Assembly: GCA_016710015.1 (NCBI GenBank)
Contig: JADJLR010000001.1
Coordinates: 434,001-498,000 of the forward strand
Source of the DNA: Flavobacteriales bacterium
GTDB lineage: Bacteria; Bacteroidota; Bacteroidia; Flavobacteriales_F; PHOS-HE28
DNA: 64,000 nt
Direction of reading: 5' to 3'
Both the position numbers and the translations under genes were made by a program. The first letter of the stretch is position 1. Every line of letters begins with the position of its first letter. Shown here one piece after another: positions 34,727 through 43,265 of the stretch. A model generated the notes under the pieces. It saw nothing but the letters and a program-made list of their open reading frames with translations. It made no database searches and was not told the origin of the DNA.

Positions 34727-36047
34727 GATCCATGTCGTTCGATCGACCGTTCATTGTTCGTACCGAGATCGGTGCATTTCCATTGTTCTTGTCGGCCTTA
34801 CCAACCCATTCTTGCTGCCGCATGAGTGGATGTTCATCTTGCAAGGCAGCAGGCGTCAACGTCGGAAGCAAGCGCTCGGCACGATCGAGCAGAGAAACAA
34901 ATAGGCTGCGCGAAAAGACCATGGCGTATGGAATGCGCTCCACCAGCAGCGCGAAGAACCCCAGTGGTCGATGCGGGGTGTCCCCGACCTTATCGTGATC
35001 CAGATCGTAGCCCACGTAGCGGTCCCAGTAGTTCCCGGACATCACGTTCTCCTTCAACTCCCCATTGCTGCTCAAGTCGAAGGTATTGGCGATGAACGCG
35101 TTGTCGTTGAACGCACAGTACAAGGCATTCGCGAATAGGCGCAGGGCCCAGCCGTTGTTCCTGAATTCGTTGCGTTCAACGGAGATGCGGTTGCATCCAT
35201 CCACCATCAAACCGGTGGTGTTGTCCATCATCAGGTTGTCGGTCACCTCTCCGTCGTTGATCTCCTTCAGCAGCAGGCCGTATGCACTGGCTCCGCGATT
35301 CGCCTCGAAACGGTTGTGGCGCATGATCATGTGGTGCGAGTACATCACCGCAACTCCAGCACCATTGTCACGAAACAGATTTCCGATGTACTCGTTGCGG
35401 TGGCTGAACATGAAGTGCAGGCCATAGCGGATATGTCCGGTGCTGATATTGTCGATGATGCGCGAATCGGTCACGAATTCGAAGTAGATCCCGTCGCGGT
35501 GGTTGCGCACGGTATTGTTCCGGATGATCGCGCTGTTGCATTTCCACAGGTGGATGCCATTGCCCATCTGATCATCGCGCACGTTGTGGCCCACCACGGT
35601 GTTGTGCTCCACCAATGCACCCTTGGAACCGCTTAGATAGATCGCGAAGAAGCAGCCATCCAAGAAGTTATCCTGGATCACCGTGTTACGGCATTCGCTC
35701 GCTTTGATCCCGGCATTGTCCTCCAGATTACTGATGCGGCTACCACGAATGGTGAAGCCCTCGATCGTGACATCATTGGACTTGATCAACACGACTTCAC
35801 CCTGCTCACCCCCATCGATCACTGCACCGTCATGACCGATCAATACCACGGACTTCTCAATGGTGATCGTTCCCTCATGGACTTCACCGTACACATGGAT
35901 GGTATCACCGGGTGCGGCAATTGCCAAGACTTCCATCAGGCTCGGTGATCCACCCCCTTGGTGCTGCCACGATGCTGCGTGGGTCGCATCGACCTGACCT
36001 ATCGCGAAGGGAAGTAGGAGGTACGCTATGGACCGAACGCCGATCAC
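34719..36047 (-). CDS. nosD: NosD, periplasmic copper-site maturation protein
   Basis: A 442-residue exported protein with a right-handed parallel beta-helix: repeated NTVxxN and NxIxxNxxxx units such as CRNTVIQDNFLDG, NTVVGHNVRD, NSAIIRNNTVRNHRDG and NEYIGNLFRDN. This carbohydrate-binding-like fold is typical of NosD, which delivers copper during NosZ maturation with NosFY. Translation starts at GTG (36047), overlapping the nosL stop by 4 nt. Cleavage after a signal peptide ending near ATHA is likely. Confidence 0.92.
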   Translation of the reverse strand: MIGVRSIAYLLLPFAIGQVDATHAASWQHQGGGSPSLMEVLAIAAPGDTIHVYGEVHEGTITIEKSVVLIGHDGAVIDGGEQGEVVLIKSNDVTIEGFTIRGSRISNLEDNAGIKASECRNTVIQDNFLDGCFFAIYLSGSKGALVEHNTVVGHNVRDDQMGNGIHLWKCNSAIIRNNTVRNHRDGIYFEFVTDSRIIDNISTGHIRYGLHFMFSHRNEYIGNLFRDNGAGVAVMYSHHMIMRHNRFEANRGASAYGLLLKEINDGEVTDNLMMDNTTGLMVDGCNRISVERNEFRNNGWALRLFANALYCAFNDNAFIANTFDLSSNGELKENVMSGNYWDRYVGYDLDHDKVGDTPHRPLGFFALLVERIPYAMVFSRSLFVSLLDRAERLLPTLTPAALQDEHPLMRQQEWVGKADKNNGNAPISVRTMNGRSNDMDHG

Positions 36048-36496
36048 GGCTTCAGGGCTTCACGCAGTTGTGCCCAATCAAGTTCTTCCCCGCCTTTATC
36101 CTTCACAGCGATCGTGCGATCGTCCGCGGTGGCAAAGGCTGCTGCATCACCGCGCATGGGACTTCGGAAACCCGGACCTTTCACATAGACCGCCGTGGTG
36201 GCATCGATCAGCACCCCAGGGTGCGCATGATCACACACGTACCAAGCATCCACCTGATCTTCGGCGATCGTACCATTCGCAACATGCTGGATCATGCACT
36301 GCACATCATCAAAGACGTACTGACGGCCTTTCAATGTATGCAGGGCGGCTCCGAATTGACGATCCACAACGTTCATCCGGCAATGTGCGCACTCGGCATG
36401 GTCGAAATCGATCTTCGGTATCGCCTGTCCGCAAGAGAGCAGAGCGGTGGTCAGAAAGAACAATAAAGTGATGGGTGAGAGCAGCAGATTCTTCAT
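36044..36496 (-). CDS. nosL: NosL copper-binding lipoprotein
   Basis: About 150 residues. A lipoprotein signal ends in LLSC (Cys22). The copper-binding motif CAHCRM (Cys36, Cys39, Met41) is the hallmark of NosL, a copper(I) chaperone for NosZ. The rest (YVFDDVQCMIQHV, AWYVCDHAHPGVLIDATTAVYV split in two) fits the family. The ATG at 36496 gives the signal; an in-frame ATG at 36523 is further upstream. It overlaps nosD by 4 nt. Confidence 0.93.
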   Translation of the reverse strand: MKNLLLSPITLLFFLTTALLSCGQAIPKIDFDHAECAHCRMNVVDRQFGAALHTLKGRQYVFDDVQCMIQHVANGTIAEDQVDAWYVCDHAHPGVLIDATTAVYVKGPGFRSPMRGDAAAFATADDRTIAVKDKGGEELDWAQLREALKP

Positions 36497-36553
36497 CGTG
36501 GTGGATCTTGGTGTTATGCGCAACTACGGATCTCCTATTCCGCCGGAACGGGA

Positions 36554-37144
36554 TCAGGTATTCATCTTAGCGTCCCTTCTTCGGAACAGCTCGCGCAATT
36601 CCAAGAAGTAGACCACCGCCAACATACCCATTACGCCGAAGAGCAACCACCCACCGATATCGGGTGTCGACCACGCATCGAAGTTGAGCAACTTCTTGTG
36701 TCCGATCAGCGGAGGCTGATAAACCATACCCTCCACCTTGATCGCAGCACGCGGATCCAGATCATGGCCGTAGCTGTATCCCCATTTCCACATGTCGTAG
36801 AGTGCCCAAAGTCCGAATAGCGTCAACGTGATAAGACCCGCGAAAAGACCTTGGCGCTTCCCCCATAGCGCAGCAATCACTCCGAAGATCGCCAAGGCCA
36901 TGATCACCTTCGGCAGGTAGGTGAACTCCGGGAACATCTCATCGTGGATGGTAGCCATTCCGATGTAATGGTTCAGGCCATTGATCTTCTCCGTGTCACC
37001 GTGGAAGTGGTCAGCGAAGATCTGGATGTACAAGCCTTCCGGGTACTGTGGTGCCTGTAGATCGATACGCCAGATCGGAGCGACCAAGAGTACAAGCAAC
37101 GAGAGCGCTGCAAGGGCGATCATGACACGAGAAATGGGTTTCAT
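36554..37144 (-). CDS. conserved nos-cluster membrane protein, 196 aa
   Basis: A membrane protein with four predicted helices (IALAALSLLVLLVAPIW at the N-terminus, VIMALAIFGVIAALW, FAGLITLTLFGLWALY and a C-terminal helix). The first periplasmic loop is rich in His and Met (FADHFHG at 44-49, GLNHYIGMATIHDEM at 57-70) and could bind copper. I know of similar genes near clade II nosZ in Bacteroidota but no assigned function. It lies between nosZ (95 nt) and nosL (57 nt). A copper-supply role is plausible but inferred. Confidence 0.7.
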   Translation of the reverse strand: MKPISRVMIALAALSLLVLLVAPIWRIDLQAPQYPEGLYIQIFADHFHGDTEKINGLNHYIGMATIHDEMFPEFTYLPKVIMALAIFGVIAALWGKRQGLFAGLITLTLFGLWALYDMWKWGYSYGHDLDPRAAIKVEGMVYQPPLIGHKKLLNFDAWSTPDIGGWLLFGVMGMLAVVYFLELRELFRRRDAKMNT

Positions 37145-37239
37145 GGCGGTTGGTTATGGGGAGAAAGGAAACATCCGCCGCCACGGGTACAGAACTGCCC
37201 TGTGGAACGGCGGATGTCGGTTCATACTTCGGTGCTCAC

Positions 37240-39234
37240 TCACATTTCCGCATCCACGGAAAGGGTTTGTGCGGTCAACGGTACGTTGCTACCAGCGGGA
37301 GACACGCGCACGTATCCGCTCATCTCTTGGTGCAGTGCGGAGCAGAAGTCGGTGCAGTACATGGGCCACATGCCGACCTTGGAAGGCACCCACTTCAATG
37401 TCTGGGTCTCACCGGGCATCACCAACAACTCTGCGTTGACAGCTCCCTTGATGGCGAACCCGTGCGGTACGTCCCAATCCTGTTCCAAATTGGTCAGGTG
37501 GAAGTAGACCTCATCTCCGAGCTTCACGCCTTCGATGTTGTCCGGTGCGAAGTGGGAACGGATGCAGGTCATCCAAACGTGTACCTCCTTGCCTCTCCGT
37601 TCGATCTTCGTTTCCTTCTCGCCCTTGGCGACGTACGGGTGGTGGTTCTCCTCGATCTTGTAGAACTTCACTTCCCGTGGCTTCACCAATTCGGCAGGAA
37701 TGGCCTGTGCGTAGTGCGGCTCACCGGTGGTCGGAAAGTCCAACAGCAACTCCATCTTTTCACCGTCGATGCTATAGAGCTGAGCACTTTGGGTCAACTC
37801 AGGACCGGTCGGTAGATAGCGATCCTTCGTGATCTTGTTGTAGGCGATCACGTATTTGCCCCACGGCTTCTTGCTATCTCCGCCAGGGATGCTGAGGTGA
37901 CCGATGCTGTAATACGTAGGTACGCGATCGAGGATCTCCAGGGACTCCACGTTCCACTTCACGATCTCGCTGCTCACGAACATGCTCGTGTAGGCGTTGC
38001 CCTTGTCATCGAATTCGGTGTGCAACGGCCCAAGTCCTGGCTTCTTGACCTCGCCATGCAGTACGCTCTCGTAGCGGAGCACAGGGATTCCCGCGAATTC
38101 TCCTTCAAAGTCCTTATCAGCGATGGCCTTCTGGATCTTGTCGAACTTGAACACGGGAAGTAGTGCTGCGAGTTTACCGCTGCCCACGATGTAGTTTCCG
38201 GTCGGATCGACATCGCATCCATGCGGAGACTTCGGACAAGGCATGAAGTACAACAGACCTGGGTGTTCGGCAGGGTCCAGTTGCAGCACATCATCGTATA
38301 CAGTGGTCTCGCTGCTGTGCGTTTCCTCATTCCACCAGTTGCTGTGGTGTTTGCCAGGTACGCGCTTGCCCTTGCCATCCTTGGCCAATTGCTCGGCCAA
38401 TTTCCAGTTCACGGCCATTACGAAGTCCTTGTCCTTCTGGCTCGCGTTCACCTCCAACAAGCTATAGGCCTGCTCGGTGTTGTAGCAACTGAAGAAGAAC
38501 CAACCCTCGCTAGGTCCTTTGCCAGCATGGCTCAGATCGAAGTTCACCCCCGGGGTCTTGATCTGAAAGGCAACGCTCATCTTGCCGGTCTCCGGCTCGG
38601 GATGGATGAACGAGATCGTTCCTTTGAAATTCTCCTTGTAACTATTGATGGGCACATCGCGCTGGGCTTCATCACCCATGGGTACGCTGAAACGGGTACC
38701 CGCCACGACATATTCGCTATTGCCCGTGGTGAACGGTGAGGAGTGGTTACCGGCACTGTTCGGGATCTCAATGATACTCGTGGTTCGGAACACGCCTAGA
38801 TCGATCAACGCGATCCGTGGCGTGTTGTTCCCGTTGATGAAGCACCATTTTCCATCCGGCACACCATCCGTTTGCGAAAGTTCGGGGTGGTGCGAATCAT
38901 CCCAAGGGATATTCCCATAGGTGGTTGAAAGCATGCCCTTGGTCTCCTCGGAAAAGCCATATCCTGACTCCGGGTCCAACGAGAATACGGGGATCTCGCG
39001 CAACAGCCTACCGCTTGGTATTCCATACACTGCGAGTTGACCGCTGAATCCGCCGCTTACGAAGTTGTAGAATTCATCATGCGTTCCGGGCTTCACGTAG
39101 ACTTTGGCGGCCGCATCTCCGGTGACCACGGTTTTGGTGGTTCCAGGACGGCACCCCGGCAAACTGTTCATCAGGAGGAATGCTCCTCCAACGATGCCCA
39201 GCATGGTGCCGGTGTAGATCAGTGGTCGTTTCAT
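37240..39234 (-). CDS. nosZ: nitrous-oxide reductase NosZ, clade II
   Basis: A 664-residue enzyme that reduces N2O to N2. The N-terminus has a Sec-type signal with a lipobox-like SLPGC (Cys28) and no twin-arginine motif, which marks clade II enzymes. The beta-propeller carries His ligands of CuZ, including DDSHH at 112-116. The C-terminal cupredoxin domain has the CuA site with Cys627, Cys631, His635 and Met638 (CTDFCSALHQEM). It is the second gene of the operon behind a cytochrome c. Clade II operons typically lack nosR, and none is seen here. Confidence 0.97.
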   Translation of the reverse strand: MKRPLIYTGTMLGIVGGAFLLMNSLPGCRPGTTKTVVTGDAAAKVYVKPGTHDEFYNFVSGGFSGQLAVYGIPSGRLLREIPVFSLDPESGYGFSEETKGMLSTTYGNIPWDDSHHPELSQTDGVPDGKWCFINGNNTPRIALIDLGVFRTTSIIEIPNSAGNHSSPFTTGNSEYVVAGTRFSVPMGDEAQRDVPINSYKENFKGTISFIHPEPETGKMSVAFQIKTPGVNFDLSHAGKGPSEGWFFFSCYNTEQAYSLLEVNASQKDKDFVMAVNWKLAEQLAKDGKGKRVPGKHHSNWWNEETHSSETTVYDDVLQLDPAEHPGLLYFMPCPKSPHGCDVDPTGNYIVGSGKLAALLPVFKFDKIQKAIADKDFEGEFAGIPVLRYESVLHGEVKKPGLGPLHTEFDDKGNAYTSMFVSSEIVKWNVESLEILDRVPTYYSIGHLSIPGGDSKKPWGKYVIAYNKITKDRYLPTGPELTQSAQLYSIDGEKMELLLDFPTTGEPHYAQAIPAELVKPREVKFYKIEENHHPYVAKGEKETKIERRGKEVHVWMTCIRSHFAPDNIEGVKLGDEVYFHLTNLEQDWDVPHGFAIKGAVNAELLVMPGETQTLKWVPSKVGMWPMYCTDFCSALHQEMSGYVRVSPAGSNVPLTAQTLSVDAEM

Positions 39235-39272
39235 GGTTCGGTGTATGGGGTGTAGTTCTTGTTGGTTCTGGT

Positions 39273-39731
39273 TCAGAGTGTCCGCATGAACTCCAGGATC
39301 TCACGTCCTTCATCCTTTGAGAGCCCTTGGTTGGGCATGCGCACCAAGCATTCTTCCAAAGCCTTCTGTGCTTCGGGGTCGGATTCGAGCATGACATCCA
39401 CGTTAAGGACCATGTTCATGATCCACTCCGGTGCGCGACGTTCGGTAATGCCTTTCCAGCCCGGCCCTACTACGCGATTCGGTCCGGTGCTGTGGCAGGC
39501 TTGGCACTTCACATCATACGTGGACCGCCCTTTTTCGACCATGGCCGGATCGATCTCGCCGAACGTGATATCCGCAGCAGTGTACAGGTTATCATTCGCT
39601 TTGCTTTCTACCTCAGCAGGCTCTGCGGAAACACCAGGAGGCGTGGATGAATGCTCCTCTCCACCTCCACATGCGGTGAAGCCCACGATTAGAACGAGTG
39701 AGGAAATTGCGGCGATCTTCTTACTGATCAT
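39273..39731 (-). CDS. c-type cytochrome lipoprotein of the nos operon
   Basis: A 152-residue lipoprotein with signal ending GFTAC (Cys21) and one c-type haem motif CQACH (76-80); a Met near 127-145 (for instance in RMPNQG) could be the axial ligand. It is the first gene of the nos operon, 38 nt ahead of nosZ, and likely donates electrons to NosZ, as small cytochromes do in other clade II clusters. The ATG at 39731 was chosen because it starts the signal peptide; the frame is open further upstream across the promoter. Confidence 0.88.
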   Translation of the reverse strand: MISKKIAAISSLVLIVGFTACGGGEEHSSTPPGVSAEPAEVESKANDNLYTAADITFGEIDPAMVEKGRSTYDVKCQACHSTGPNRVVGPGWKGITERRAPEWIMNMVLNVDVMLESDPEAQKALEECLVRMPNQGLSKDEGREILEFMRTL

Positions 39732-39762
39732 GATCTTCTGGTTTTGTATGGTTCGGTGGGCG

Positions 39763-39808
39763 TGACAAATGTCATCGGATACTTTTGTCCCCAACATGAC
39801 ATCCGTCA
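39763..39808. promoter_or_regulatory. divergent promoter region with two Fnr-type boxes
   Basis: Two perfect boxes, TGACAAATGTCA (39763-39774) and TGACATCCGTCA (39797-39808), lie between the nos operon and the 425-aa gene. For the nos operon, GACATTTG on the minus strand (39773-39766) sits 29.5 nt from the centre of the second box. For the 425-aa gene, TACTTTTG (39780-39787) is an exact -7 element, with the first box at about -24 and the second just past the start of transcription. Confidence 0.7.
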
Positions 39809-39817
39809 CGCAAAGAT

Positions 39818-41095
39818 ATGACCTCCCCCATTCTACCGATCCTTTCAACGTTACCGCAGCGACAAATGCGTGAAAACACCGGGCGGTCTGCGTACCGAAT
39901 GTGGTTCTTGGTGGCACTACTCGATCTATTCTTCGCATCGGTGATCGGGGTTCTTCTACGGGCATTGTACATCGTGGAGATCCCATTCGTCACGTTCCGT
40001 CCATGGCTACACGGCCACTCCCATACGGCCCTTCTCGGGTGGTTGTTCATGGGCACTGCGATCGCCTTGTTGCATGATGGCGGCGCAGGCCGAATATCGA
40101 CTGGAACACGTTGGCTTTTGGGTGGGATCCAATTTGCGGTGCTTGGGATGCTCGTGTCCTTTCCGATCCAGGGCTATGGTGCGTTCTCCATTGGATTCAA
40201 CGCGCTCCAAATGGTCCTGGCCTATATCCTGCTCGGCATGGTTTGGCGCGCCAGCACGACCTGGCCTGCGAAAGGAAGTCGTGCCCTGTTGCGCTTCGCG
40301 ATCGGTTTCTTCGTGCTATCCACGCTGGGTATTCTGGCCATCGGACCGATCATCGCCACGGGCAACCAAGGCCATGAGATCTATTACTGGGCGGTGCAAT
40401 TCTTCCTGCACTTCCAATTCAACGGTTGGTTCTGGTTCGCTGCCATGGCCTTGGGCGCACGCTGGGCAGAGCGACAAGGCTTCGAATTGCGCATCGACGG
40501 ATTTACGCTCTCGTTGTGGGTCATCTCCGCGATCTTCACATACGCCTTGGCGATCGCATGGAGTGAACCTCTCCCGGCCGTGTTCGCTACTGTCTCCATC
40601 GCCGTGACCATCCAGGTTTGGGCCGCGTGGCGAACGCTCAAGCTCCTACGCCGGATCCGTTCCGTCGCCCATGAACACATTCCACGATCCGCCCGTATCC
40701 TTATCGGCATCGCCTTGGTATGCATGGCATTGAAAGTACTGGTCCAAGCCTCTGTGGCGGTGCCATCGATCGCCATCATGGCCTTCACGTTGCGGCACTA
40801 CGTCATGGGCTTCATCCACATGAACACCCTTGGTGTGATGACGATGCTGCTTCTCGCCTACGCCATACTACAAGGCTGGTTGGACACGAAACGTTGGGCC
40901 ATGCGCGTAGGTTTGGGGTCGTTGGTGATCGGGATCGTACTTAGCGAACTCCTGCTCTTCACGCAAGGCACCTTCTTCTGGGTAGGTTGGGGAATGATCC
41001 CTGGGCATTACGTACAGCTCCTTGTAGCATCTGCCCTGATGCCTGTGGGGATCGCCATTCTTCTCGTCCAAGCGCTCCGCAAGCCAGTTCGGTGA
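39818..41095 (+). CDS. uncharacterised His-rich membrane protein, haem-copper-oxidase-like
   Basis: A 425-residue protein with about 12 predicted helices. Conserved-looking histidines lie inside or next to helices: WLHGHSHTALLGW (His65, 67, 69), FFLHFQFNGWFW (His198), RHYVMGFIHMNTLG (His327, His334) and IPGHYVQL. The pattern recalls subunit I of haem-copper oxidases and the haem protein NnrS, but no full set of ligands can be assigned. It is divergent from the nos operon and shares two Fnr-type boxes. A role in NO or N2O metabolism is inferred from context only. Confidence 0.65.
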   Translation: MTSPILPILSTLPQRQMRENTGRSAYRMWFLVALLDLFFASVIGVLLRALYIVEIPFVTFRPWLHGHSHTALLGWLFMGTAIALLHDGGAGRISTGTRWLLGGIQFAVLGMLVSFPIQGYGAFSIGFNALQMVLAYILLGMVWRASTTWPAKGSRALLRFAIGFFVLSTLGILAIGPIIATGNQGHEIYYWAVQFFLHFQFNGWFWFAAMALGARWAERQGFELRIDGFTLSLWVISAIFTYALAIAWSEPLPAVFATVSIAVTIQVWAAWRTLKLLRRIRSVAHEHIPRSARILIGIALVCMALKVLVQASVAVPSIAIMAFTLRHYVMGFIHMNTLGVMTMLLLAYAILQGWLDTKRWAMRVGLGSLVIGIVLSELLLFTQGTFFWVGWGMIPGHYVQLLVASALMPVGIAILLVQALRKPVR

Positions 41096-41118
41096 GCCAT
41101 CGCCACCAAGCAAGCCGC

Positions 41119-41126
41119 TACTTTTG
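41119..41126 (+). promoter_or_regulatory. -7 element of cca
   Basis: TACTTTTG, an exact TAnnTTTG match, 46 nt ahead of the ATG at 41173. Transcription would begin near 41133. Confidence 0.5.
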
Positions 41127-41172
41127 CCGCGCGACCGAACCGTTGGTATCCACCAGCGATCCGTCTTGCCGC

Positions 41173-42645
41173 ATGCGCACCAGCAACTATACCGTCGACC
41201 CGTCACGCCTCGAAGGTGTCGCACTGGAGCCGTTGTTCGCGGCGGTTGGTGCCGAGGCTGCAAAACAGGACATCCCGGCCTTCGCAATAGGCGGCTATGT
41301 ACGGGACCGGCTCATCGGGCGTCCGTGCAAGGACATCGACTTCGTGGTAGAGGGCGACGGTATCGCATTCGCACGGGAGGTTTCGAAACGATCGGGTGCC
41401 GGGCATGTGAATGTGTTCAAGAACTTCGGGACCGCCATGTTCATGTACGGCGACATGCAGGTGGAATTCGTGGGTGCCCGCAAAGAGAGTTATAGCCGGA
41501 ACAGCCGCAAGCCCGAGGTAGAACCGGGTACCATCAAGGACGATCAGGAACGGCGCGACTTCACCATGAATGCACTCGCCATCTCCCTCAACAAGGGCAG
41601 CATGGGTGCGCTGGTGGACCCGTTCGGTGGCCTGCTTCATTTGGACCAAGGTCTCATCCGCACACCGCTCGATCCGGACATCACCTTCGGCGACGATCCC
41701 TTGCGGATGTTACGCGCTGTGCGGTTCGCCACCCAATTGGGTTTCACCATCGACCCAACCACCTTCGAAGCCATCCAGCGGAACGCAAAGCGGCTGGAGA
41801 TCATCAGTGCCGAACGCATCCATGCGGAGTTGAACAAGATCCTCCTAACACCCAAGCCCAGCGTAGGTTTCATCCTGCTGCGCGATACAGGGCTCCTCCA
41901 CGAGTTCTTTCCCGAATTCGTGGAATTGAGCGGTGCCGAGGAGAAGCACGGCATGGGTCACAAGGACAATTTCTACCACACCTTGCAAGTGCTGGACAAC
42001 GTTTGCGAAAAGAGCGATGACCTATGGTTGCGCTGGGGTGCTGTGCTTCACGACATCGCCAAGCCGAAGACCAAGCGTTTCGAACCGGGACATGGTTGGA
42101 CCTTTCACGGGCACGAGGACAGGGGTGCGCGCATGGTACCCGGCATTTTCCGCCGATTGAAGCTGCCGCTGGACGAGCAGATGAAGTTCGTGCAGAAGCT
42201 CGTGGCCCTGCATCTGCGCCCGATCGCGCTCACCAAGGAAGAGGTCACCGATAGTGCGGTCCGTCGGTTGCTCTTCGATGCTGGGGACGACATCGACGCA
42301 CTAATGATCCTGTGCCGAGCGGACATCACCAGCAAGAACGAGAAGAAGAAGGATCGTTACCTGCGCAATTACGAAGTGGTGATCCAGAAGTTGAAGGAGG
42401 TGGAGGAAAAGGACCGTGTCCGCAACTTCCAACCACCCATCACCGGCGAGGATGTCATGCATGCTTTCGCGATCCCACCCTGCAAGCTCATTGGCGACAT
42501 CAAGACGGTGATCAAGGAGGCCATTCTGGATGGTTTGATCCACAACGACCGTGATGAAGCGTGGGCTTTGATGCTCGAAACAGGACGAAAACTAGGATCC
42601 ATACCGGCACCCGGGATGGAACGACCGATCCCGCACAAAACGTAG
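41173..42645 (+). CDS. cca: CCA tRNA nucleotidyltransferase with HD domain
   Basis: A 490-residue protein that adds or repairs the 3'-CCA end of tRNAs. The nucleotidyltransferase head has GGYVRD (40-45) and the metal-binding DID (54-56), followed by ERRDFTMNALA and the RAVRFATQLGF segment of the neck. An HD phosphohydrolase domain follows (HKDNFYHTLQVLDN, then LHDIAKPKT). The ATG at 41173 fits a -7 element 46 nt upstream; the frame is open earlier inside the previous gene. It is of normal length for the Bacteroidota form. Confidence 0.94.
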   Translation: MRTSNYTVDPSRLEGVALEPLFAAVGAEAAKQDIPAFAIGGYVRDRLIGRPCKDIDFVVEGDGIAFAREVSKRSGAGHVNVFKNFGTAMFMYGDMQVEFVGARKESYSRNSRKPEVEPGTIKDDQERRDFTMNALAISLNKGSMGALVDPFGGLLHLDQGLIRTPLDPDITFGDDPLRMLRAVRFATQLGFTIDPTTFEAIQRNAKRLEIISAERIHAELNKILLTPKPSVGFILLRDTGLLHEFFPEFVELSGAEEKHGMGHKDNFYHTLQVLDNVCEKSDDLWLRWGAVLHDIAKPKTKRFEPGHGWTFHGHEDRGARMVPGIFRRLKLPLDEQMKFVQKLVALHLRPIALTKEEVTDSAVRRLLFDAGDDIDALMILCRADITSKNEKKKDRYLRNYEVVIQKLKEVEEKDRVRNFQPPITGEDVMHAFAIPPCKLIGDIKTVIKEAILDGLIHNDRDEAWALMLETGRKLGSIPAPGMERPIPHKT

Positions 42646-42662
42646 GCTCCGTGTGGGAACGT

Positions 42663-42670
42663 TAATTTCG
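42663..42670 (+). promoter_or_regulatory. -7-like element of the pRiA4b-type gene
   Basis: TAATTTCG, one base from TAnnTTTG, 22 nt before the ATG at 42693. Confidence 0.35.
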
Positions 42671-42692
42671 CGTTCCATTCGACGACCCCTTC

Positions 42693-43265
42693 ATGCGCAT
42701 TTACCGCTTTCGTGTCCTGATCGATCACCCCAGCGAGGCCTTCCGAGACCTCGAGATCGAGAGCGAGCAGAACTTCCTGGATCTGCACAAGGCGATCAAG
42801 GAAGCCTTCGCATTCATCGGACAGGAAATGGCCAGCTTTTACGTGAGCAACGAAAGTTGGGAAAAGGGACCAGAGATCCCGTTGGCGGACCTCGGATTCG
42901 CCGAAGAGGGCGAAGTGCCTGCGTTGATGGAGGAGGTTCGCATCAGCGATCACATCCGTTCTACCTCCCAACGCTTCATCTACGCGTACGATTTCCTGCA
43001 CATGTGGATGTTCATGGTGGAACTGATCCAGGCCGGAGATCCGAAACCCGGTGCCAACTATCCACGGGTGGTCATGAGCATGGGCACAGCTCCGGATGAG
43101 CATTCCAAAGAGGACGATCTCACTGCGGGGATCGTGGAGGAGGACCCCTATGCCATGGATGACGAGGAGCATGACCTCGACGAAGAGGACCGCGACCCGG
43201 ACGATGCAGACCACAACGAGTTCGGCCACGGGAACATAGACGATCTGGGTGAGGAATACCGATGA
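42693..43265 (+). CDS. pRiA4b ORF-3-like protein
   Basis: A 190-residue protein. The N-terminal 130 residues (YRFRVLIDHPSEAFRDLEI, LHKAIKEAF, FIYAYDFLHMWMFMVELI) resemble the plasmid pRiA4b ORF-3 family, a small alpha/beta fold of unknown function. The last 50 residues are extremely acidic (EEHDLDEEDRDPDDADHNE) and likely disordered. It overlaps miaA by 4 nt (ATGA), so the two are translationally coupled. Confidence 0.82.
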   Translation: MRIYRFRVLIDHPSEAFRDLEIESEQNFLDLHKAIKEAFAFIGQEMASFYVSNESWEKGPEIPLADLGFAEEGEVPALMEEVRISDHIRSTSQRFIYAYDFLHMWMFMVELIQAGDPKPGANYPRVVMSMGTAPDEHSKEDDLTAGIVEEDPYAMDDEEHDLDEEDRDPDDADHNEFGHGNIDDLGEEYR

